Source of the DNA: Aldrovandia affinis
Taxonomy: Eukaryota > Chordata > Actinopteri > Notacanthiformes > Halosauridae
Assembly (NCBI GenBank): GCA_029706075.1
Contig: JAINUG010000026.1
Coordinates: 2,153,001-2,217,000 of the forward strand
DNA: 64,000 nucleotides
Reading direction: 5' to 3'
The notes under the pieces were generated by a model, which worked only from the letters and a program-made list of their open reading frames with translations, made no database searches and was not told the origin of the DNA. Positions within the stretch are counted from its first letter, which is position 1, and every line of letters begins with the position of its first letter. Below, piece after piece: positions 57,905 to 64,000 of this stretch. The position numbers and the translations under genes were made by a program.

Positions 57905-60211
57905 CCAGTACCTCTCCAGCTAAAGGTGTTTCAAGAAGTATCTTCAGTTCATAAACTTTGTTTGCTTGTTAGCTAGCTTAGTAAACTGCAGTTTTTATTG
58001 AGGAGACAATATGAGGTCATGGCTTCATCTGTAACTGCTATAGATGCCTAGCTAGTTCTAGAAAGCTCAATGCTGGCCAGCTAGATTGCTAGCTAAAGAT
58101 GCTCACAAACTTGCTTTGGTCTGTTAACTTAGACCTTGCTAAAATGTGCGCAGACAATTTTCCATCATCTACAGACTATGGACAGTATACTATAAATATG
58201 CAAAAAAGCTTCTTGTTGTGCTTGGAGAAGTAATTCCTTAATAACAGAGAATCTTGGTAGAAGCTTTTTCTTATGACAAGAAAAGTCTTCATTTGAGAAC
58301 ATGTCTTATAACATATTTTATATTGAGTCCGAAGATCTGTTTCCACGAGAGTATGATGAACATATAAGGTGAGAATGTTAAAATGTGTTTTGCTTAGTAG
58401 GAGTTGTGATATAGTTTAACCAATCAAATAAGGGTACACAATGCATTTTGGAGAGACACTCCTCCTGTATACAGACTTTAAGTATAGCTGCAAGATATTG
58501 TTCGAGGCAGACGAAGCAGGAAAGGAGAAGGATTTTTATATCACTCTTGTATTTTGTTACTCCTGACTCCCTTTACTAACACTTGTCTTTTAGTTCCTCA
58601 TTATAAATCATTTATTCTTCACTCAACTGGACTCTTATAAAGAGTCTTAGATTGCTCTATCACTGTTTGTATTGAACCCATTTGTCATAAGTCATAGCTA
58701 AGGACAAATGTCACTTGAATCAATTCTAATTATTTTCTCTCTCTCTCATTCATTCTCATTCTCTAAATCTCTGCATACATCTCTTTCTCTGTCTCTGTTA
58801 TCTGAAGTTGTAGTCACGCTGAAACTTTAACAGCGTCACATGCTCTAAAACGTTGCACCAAGATCTTAATAATTTTGTCCTGTCGTCGCACCCCATAAAT
58901 GGTCCATTTAAACAAAATAATATTTATAATCGAGAGTGGTGGCTTTCAGTAATCTATATGATTACAATCCAATAACATCTCATCGCCACATGGTGTTGCA
59001 TTGGAAAAAGGCAATCTCTGCATGTCAGCACTTAGCAGCTCTGTGTCTCACAGTCAATCCTTTCATGCACAGGCACTCAGACAATAAGAGTTTTACATTC
59101 ATGTGTCATTTTACGTGTTAATGGCCACACCAGGGATTTTATTCTTGTAATAAATAGTTGCATGCATTCTTTGGTTAAAAGACCCGCTACCCTCATGGTG
59201 TTTTAAAATTTTAAGAATATTAATAATAAATTCTGTCCTTTGAAAAGTGTAGGCTCTGGGCTTCTGTGCTCAACAAAAAATCTAAAAGTGGTAAGAACCA
59301 ACGAGGAAGGGGTGAAATGCAAAAAATAGAGCTAGTAGCAGAGCATGTATACGTATATGTATAAATGATTATTAGAGTATTCTTTTGACTGGTGTCTGTT
59401 CCTGAAGGTGTGAGTTTACTATATCCCTGAGTAAAATGCTCAATCTCAATCCAGATCATTTAAGTGCAGTGCTGACAATATGTGAGAGGTAAATTGGTGA
59501 TCTGTGTATGTCACCCTAAATGAGGCCTCTCATACTGGAGAAGCATACTCATCTTGGGGGGTGGAGGGAGGAGTGGAGAGGGCTGCACCTCACCTTTTGG
59601 CTGCTGTCAGGTGTTCCTGTTCCCTCCCACAGCCTGGAGAGTACTACAGGACCTTGGACAGCAGCAGCCTCACTTACAGGCACGCTCAACTTAGACTAAT
59701 GAGGAATCAATTCAGGTGTTAGCTATTGCCTTCATTAGGCTTTTATAAAAGCCCAGCCTGCCATGCCTGAGGGAGTTTTTTAACAGTCTTTGGGGCATGG
59801 AGGAAGAGGTGCTGTTTTTAAAAATGTTTGTTGTTGTGACCCTCTAATCCAGCTTTTGGTTAAAATGTATTTTTGTGTTTGGTTTTATTTGACTGTTTTA
59901 TAATAATTTAGAAATAATAAACTGGCCATTAGCCTACTGAAGCACTGAATAGTGCAGAATACTTTTACCTTTGTTTTTGCAGTGCGTACTTGACCATAAT
60001 TGTAAGTATCTTGAAATATTTTACCTTTGTTTCTTTATTATGTAACACAATTCTATAATGCATAGAATATATTTCATTCAGTACGATTGAATGGTATTAG
60101 AATGTATACTTTGAATTTCTCACAATTCATAGTCCTGCTTATTTACATGTTGTGTAGCTTAATTGATGGCATTTGTTTAGCACTGTGTTTATCATTTACC
60201 AGTTGAATATA
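57905..60211. other. No confident gene; promoter-like block near 59740
   Basis: AT-rich with CTAGCTAG words near 57970-58100 and a CT-rich tract at 58738-58800. A TATA-like TTTTATAAAAGCCC at 59740-59753 and AATAAA at 59916-59921 are spaced like an LTR, but paired ends and a target duplication could not be shown. Confidence 0.4.
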
Positions 60212-60848
60212 CACTACCGGTCAAAAGTTTTAGAACACCCCCATTTTCCAGTTTTTACTGAAATTTAAGCAGTTCAAGTCCAGTGAATAACCTGAAATGG
60301 TACAAAGGTAAGCGGTAAACTGCCAGAGGTATAAAAAAAAAAGACCATAAGACCTTCTTCCAGTCTTCAGTAGTCCACTGGTGGTGCTTCATGGCCCAGG
60401 CAAGCCTCTTTTTCTTATTTTGCCATCTCGACCTGTCAAACCTGCAGCTCAAAGTCTTCTCTTCACAGTTGAAACTGAGACTTCCTTACTTTGACCAGTG
60501 TTAAGCTGTGCTTGTAGCTGTTGTCCTGTGAGCCGCCTATCACGCAAGCTGTTGACTCTTAGAAACTTGTTTTCTGATTTTGTTGTGGCTTTGGGTCTGC
60601 CAGACCTCTTCCTGTCAGAGTTTCCTCCAGTTTCCAAGTGCCTTTTGATGGTGTAGGAAACTACTCACTGCCAAAAAAATTACATTATTTTTCAGGTTTT
60701 GGTAGCCTAAACTTTTTTTTAAATCCCTGGCAGTTTACCGCTTACCTTTGTACCATTTCAGGTTATTCACTGGACTTGAACTGCTTACATTTCAGTAAAA
60801 TCTGGAAAATGGGTGTGTTCTAAAACTTTTGTTCTAAAACCGGTAGTG
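60212..60848 (-). mobile_element. Internally deleted Tc1-like transposon
   Basis: TA flanks both ends (60210-60211 and 60849-60850). Long inverted arms of about 115-120 bp start CACTACCGG on each side and share AAAGTTTTAGAACAC, AAGCAGTTCAAGTCCAGTGA and ACAAAGGTAAGCGG. The right arm has a small duplication of TTTTAGAACAAAAG. The body of 637 bp is about half of a full element. Confidence 0.88.
60340..60660 (-). pseudogene. Tc1 transposase DNA-binding part, catalytic core deleted
   Basis: The minus strand reads VSYTIKRHLETGG near 60625-60660, the SGRPKATTK linker, LRVNSLRDRRLTGQQLQAQL (second helix set), and SVSTVKRRL ending near 60452. In another frame, KKRLAWAMKHHQWTTEDWKK follows near 60360-60420, and VLWS is where the first catalytic aspartate would come. 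The frame then runs into the terminal repeat. Everything from the first aspartate on is lost, leaving only a DNA-binding module. Confidence 0.8.
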
Positions 60849-60850
60849 TA

Positions 60851-62185
60851 TTCGTTTGAATGTGATGCATCTTGTTGAATTAGGTGCTTAATATTTTCTT
60901 TATGTCATATGCATACTAATGAAATCTCATTTATATTAATTAATTACCAATACTTGTGGAATTTAATGTATTCTGCATTACTTACAACTACCCATTGTTA
61001 GACCATTGCAATACAATAAATGGATCCAAGTTCATCTAATCATAACTCCTGCTGTTGGTTGTGGATTTATTCCTTGAACCCCTATTACCTGAGGCCCTGC
61101 CTCTATCACATTATTATTACTGAGTATGAACTTGTTGAATACCAGGCTAAATGATCAGTCATATATTTAAGGTTTGTAGTGTGAAACCCGTAACCTGGTT
61201 AGGATATCCACAGATTCTGATGGATTATTCCCTTTAACTGAAAATGTAAGGGACATTTCTACTGAACTTTGTACCATGAGCCAGGAACTGGGCAGAATTG
61301 GAGAAACTGAGATGCCCACTGTTAGGCCAATCAGGTAAGAGTGAGTAGTATACATTAATTGAACAATATTCTAGACCGCCTAAAAAAAGACATTCGTAAA
61401 AAAAGACAGTCATAAAAATACATCCTACTGCTGAGAGAGATGCTCCTCAGGGAAAAACTTCAGATCAGCTTTGAATCTCCATTCTTTTAATGAACAATTA
61501 AAAACAATTATTTTAATTATGACTGCTTTACAGGTCCAGATGGTATCCATGATCTATTTTACATTTTCCAACATTGTAGTTGTCAAGCAAAGTAGAATAG
61601 ATCAGGACAGACCTAGACCACCTTGGGAAAGAGGTGGGGTGTGAATCCAGGTCTCTGCTGTTCAACCCTTTGGTCAGTACTCTTTAGCTTTCACACCGTG
61701 ACAGTGAACCAGAAAAGTGGGTCAGACACCATAAAAAATTATTGAAATTAATTTGTGACTGAAACAACCCCCTCTTACTGTGGAGCCTCTCCACAGAGCA
61801 ATGGCCACTGTCCTGGTATAAATTTATTTCATCCTCCTTGGCTAATATTTAGGGATAAGAGATCGACCTGCATAGACCGCAATTATTCCACGAGAGACGG
61901 CAACACAGCAGTTTAGAATCTTATGAAGAGGGGGTGAAGTCAATTCCTTTAAAGTGAGACAGAGGAATCCAGGCTCCTGTCATTGTTATTGCCTCTGTAA
62001 ATGGACAGCCATTTCTGAGCCGCTGGAGGGAACTGTTTACAAGTTGAAATGGGCATAGTGATCTGAATGCTCTAAAATGGGAAGGACATTACTGGTAATC
62101 TTTCCCTGCCATTCATCAGTAGCACTTAAATAGTAAATTACATCCCTTTGCAATAAATTATTTGTATTCAATATAATATATATAT
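60851..62185. other. No gene recognised
   Basis: AT-rich DNA with frames of about 60 codons only. Nothing further could be supported. Confidence 0.5.
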
Positions 62186-62285
62186 TGTGGCGTCCCCAAG
62201 GGTTGGGCGACACTCACTGACCTTTCAGAGGGCGTAGGCAAGTGTAAGAACACTGAGGAGGCAGTAATATCAGCAGAAATTATGA

Positions 62286-62291
62286 TTTATT
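62286..62291 (-). terminator. Polyadenylation signal in the minus-strand LTR
   Basis: AATAAA on the minus strand, about 100 bp before the LTR end. Confidence 0.65.
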
Positions 62292-62454
62292 AAACAAACA
62301 ACACAAAACGCAGGGTGGGGTCTTTTGGGGAATACGAACACAAAGTCCACAATTCTTGTCTCTTTGTCGATGTCCGTTCCAAATTCGCAATCCAGGTCCA
62401 AGTTCCGTTGTCCAGTCCGTAATCCAATTCCAAGTAATCCAATCCAACACAAAA

Positions 62455-62530
62455 ACTCTCTCCAAAAAACTCTCTCCAAAAAACTCTCTCCAAAAATACT
62501 CTCAAACTCTCTCAAAAACTCTCTCTCTCA
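62455..62530. repeat. Short tandem array inside the LTR
   Basis: Units of about 14 bp built on CTCTCTCCAAAAAA and its variants repeat four to five times between 62455 and 62530. They lie downstream of the TATA box in the transcribed part of the LTR. Confidence 0.75.
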
Positions 62531-62637
62531 AAAACACTGGCTGGTCATACGACTTCACAGTTTTCTCTTTTCCTTTCACTCACCAACTCCTCACAACCAC
62601 GTTCCTACTCCTCTCTCCGAACAATGGGCATCAGCCC

Positions 62638-62645
62638 TTTAAATA
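62638..62645 (-). promoter_or_regulatory. TATA box in the minus-strand LTR
   Basis: TATTTAAA on the minus strand, about 155 bp from the LTR start, in GGCCTATTTAAAGGGC. Confidence 0.65.
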
Positions 62646-62790
62646 GGCCTCCAAAATGGCTTCCAGCTGGTCGTTTGTCCAATTTGCCGTGACTTCGTTC
62701 AGGTGTTGCGGTGGCATGCTGGGAAATGTAGTGAAAATGGCTGCCATGTGTTGGAGGCCAGGCAGCCATTTTGGGGTGCAACCCTTCGGG

Positions 62791-63996
62791 CTACCACACA
62801 CCCTCCTCCTCAGCTCTGACCTCGGGGAGGGCCGAGCGGCCTATGTCCAGCGGCCACCAGGAGGGTCCCCCTCTCCAGGTCCACTCAGGAAGTGTCCCCC
62901 CTGGGTCAAACGTCCAGAATCCCCAGTCTCCGGTTCCCTGAAAAAATGTCTGGCAGACATTAATGAGTGACGCAAGTTGCTCACCTTTTCTGCCACAAAA
63001 TGGCCAACAGTGTGTACAGGCTCTGGGCTCCATGGACGGAGCGGTCACCGCTCCTGCTCTGGTCTTCACCAGCCCTCCATGGCTCCTCCGGTATACTTTA
63101 CGCCGTTCCGGAATCCAGTATCCAGGCTTCAGCCTTTTCCTCCACCTCCCTTTTTCTTTCAGGGGGTCCGGTGGAGTAACTGGGGAAAACATGCTCTCTA
63201 ACACGTGGTTAGCGGTATCCTTACATTTCCTTTTTCCATTCGCATTTATTCTCCATAAACGGTTGCTATGGTTAATGCTTTTAATTTTACTTCCGTTCTT
63301 TCCTGAGTTTCTTTTCCAGTGAGACCTTTGAATCTCCATTCCTCTTCTCCGTCTTTTAAATTTCAACTGAAATGGACTTACCACGTCAGGAGATGGTCGG
63401 GTGCTCAAACAGGCCTCGGCCTTAATTAGGAGGCCTTCCTCAACCCTATGGTCCCCCCATAGCTCCTCTAGGCCCCCTTGAAGGTCCGGTAGGCTGAGTG
63501 GGACTGAGGACCACTGTCCCCACTCCAATGTCTGGTCATCATGTCCTCCCAGCTCCGCTGGCTGCGGGACCTCCACCTGCGTGCTAGCGTCTTGGGTGAC
63601 AGGAACACACTTTACCCATTCGAGTTCTGCACTCACCCCTTCCAGTCGGTCTTGTAAGTCCAGCACAGTCTCGGTTTGGACCTTCAGTACTTCCTGAAAT
63701 GATTTCTCTGTGGCCCGCTGCTGAGCTTCTATCTCCGCCATCTTCCCCTGAAGCTGTGCGGTCTGCTCCAGCTGCAGCTTCTGGACCAGCTCCCGAGTGC
63801 GGGCCTTCTCGTTGCGGAGCTGTGAACGGATCTCCTCCTCGGTGCGGTTCTTGTCCTCGTGCAGGCCGCGCAGCTCCTTCTCGTAGCGCGCCCCCACGCC
63901 CAGCACCTCCTTCTCGTGCTGCAGCCGCACGTCGCTCAGCTCTTCCTTGTGCCGCGACTTCTCCTGCGCCACGTCGATGGCCAGCTCGTCCAGCAT
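62791..63996 (-). CDS. Open coiled-coil ORF joined to retroelement 3' sequence, partial
   Basis: An uninterrupted frame of 401 codons, open toward the window edge, so the true start may lie outside. Residues about 1-130 are a charged heptad-rich coiled coil (HEDKNRTEEEIRSQLRNEK, KMAEIEAQQRATEKSFQEV), encoded by GC-rich DNA unlike the rest of the window. Residues 135-205 are acidic/Gly/Trp-containing (ASTQVEVPQPAELGGHDDQ). A basic, NLS-like patch (KFKRRRRGMEIQ, then KRNSGKNGSKIK) covers 213-240. The last 60 residues read through the retroelement, and the polypurine tract encodes AEEEG just before the TAG inside the LTR. No protease, RT or integrase motif is seen. I do not recognise the protein. 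It may be a host or captured coiled-coil sequence, or an accessory frame of the element. Confidence 0.55.
   Translation of the reverse strand: MLDELAIDVAQEKSRHKEELSDVRLQHEKEVLGVGARYEKELRGLHEDKNRTEEEIRSQLRNEKARTRELVQKLQLEQTAQLQGKMAEIEAQQRATEKSFQEVLKVQTETVLDLQDRLEGVSAELEWVKCVPVTQDASTQVEVPQPAELGGHDDQTLEWGQWSSVPLSLPDLQGGLEELWGDHRVEEGLLIKAEACLSTRPSPDVVSPFQLKFKRRRRGMEIQRSHWKRNSGKNGSKIKSINHSNRLWRINANGKRKCKDTANHVLESMFSPVTPPDPLKEKGRWRKRLKPGYWIPERRKVYRRSHGGLVKTRAGAVTAPSMEPRACTHCWPFCGRKGEQLASLINVCQTFFQGTGDWGFWTFDPGGTLPEWTWRGGPSWWPLDIGRSALPEVRAEEEGVW
62801..62817 (-). promoter_or_regulatory. Polypurine tract
   Basis: On the minus strand, GAGCTGAGGAGGAGGG ends exactly where the LTR begins. This is the expected position of the plus-strand primer of an LTR retrotransposon, and it fixes the LTR boundary. 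Confidence 0.65.
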
Positions 63997-64000
63997 GGCC

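Larger units (their letters stand above)
62186..62800 (-). mobile_element. 3' LTR of a minus-strand LTR retrotransposon
   Basis: Read on the minus strand the LTR begins TGTGTGGTAGCCC at 62800 and ends GGACGCCACA at 62186, with TG...CA termini. It contains a TATA-type TATTTAAA at 62645-62638, and AATAAA at 62291-62286 near the end, in correct order. A purine tract directly precedes its start. A small array of CTCTCTCCAAAAAA units lies at 62455-62530. The internal region extends off the window to the right, so the other LTR and target duplication are not seen. Confidence 0.78.

Noticed and set aside
62325-62646. Two plus-strand frames of about 100 codons
   Set aside because: They lie within the minus-strand LTR and are created by its short tandem repeats.

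Overview
The window looks like intergenic or intronic DNA from a ray-finned (teleost) fish. I found no confident multi-exon host gene. The evidence for a teleost is the repeat content: an L2-clade LINE with a TGATT-repeat tail, a Rex3/RTE LINE with a GATG-repeat tail, several Tc1-like transposons, hAT and Harbinger-like elements, a Swimmer-type L1 fragment, Ty3-type LTR elements, and tRNA-headed SINEs that carry the teleost tail around GTAAGTCGCTCTGGATAAGAG. Family names come from memory of teleost repeats and from coding motifs; no search was run.

Layout. 1-1370: no gene seen. 1370-6205: nearly full-length but broken L2 LINE (ORF1 with an SGNH esterase domain, then endonuclease/RT). 6321-7454: non-autonomous Harbinger-like element keeping a Myb/SANT exon. 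10022-11795: 5'-truncated Rex3 LINE with a 9-bp target duplication and an almost intact RT. 13157-13438: foldback Tc/mariner MITE. 16220-16542: hAT MITE with a perfect 8-bp duplication. 16927-17140: tRNA-SINE. 17935-20064: possible MITE split by a Tc1 copy (18350-19607). 20070-20760: Tc1 relic on the minus strand. 21466-22756: DNA transposon with GGGCCCTATTTT ends. 22929-26110: nested complex in which a Ty3 gag-protease relic is split by a solo LTR and by a SINE, then abuts a Tc1 fragment. 26560-27644: Tc1 copy with a catalytically dead transposase.

27647-37120 is sparse, with one LINE 3' relic at 29000-29310. 37125-41666 holds a dispersed direct repeat, a hAT fragment with a BED zinc-finger exon, a Tc1 relic, two copies of a SINE-like family, a CA microsatellite and a 38-bp minisatellite. 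41670-49780 is sparse except for a third copy of that SINE family. 49780-51080 is an L1 5' fragment. 53396-53754 is the fourth SINE copy, with a perfect 15-bp target duplication. 54245-55260 is a minus-strand LINE relic split by another SINE. 57573-57902 is a MITE, and 60212-60848 a deleted Tc1. 62186-64000 is the 3' end of a minus-strand LTR element. Immediately upstream of its LTR lies an uninterrupted reading frame of about 400 codons whose first third is a GC-rich coiled coil. That frame is the most unusual coding feature here.

The elements do not form a pathway. They record successive insertions, and the nesting gives their relative order.
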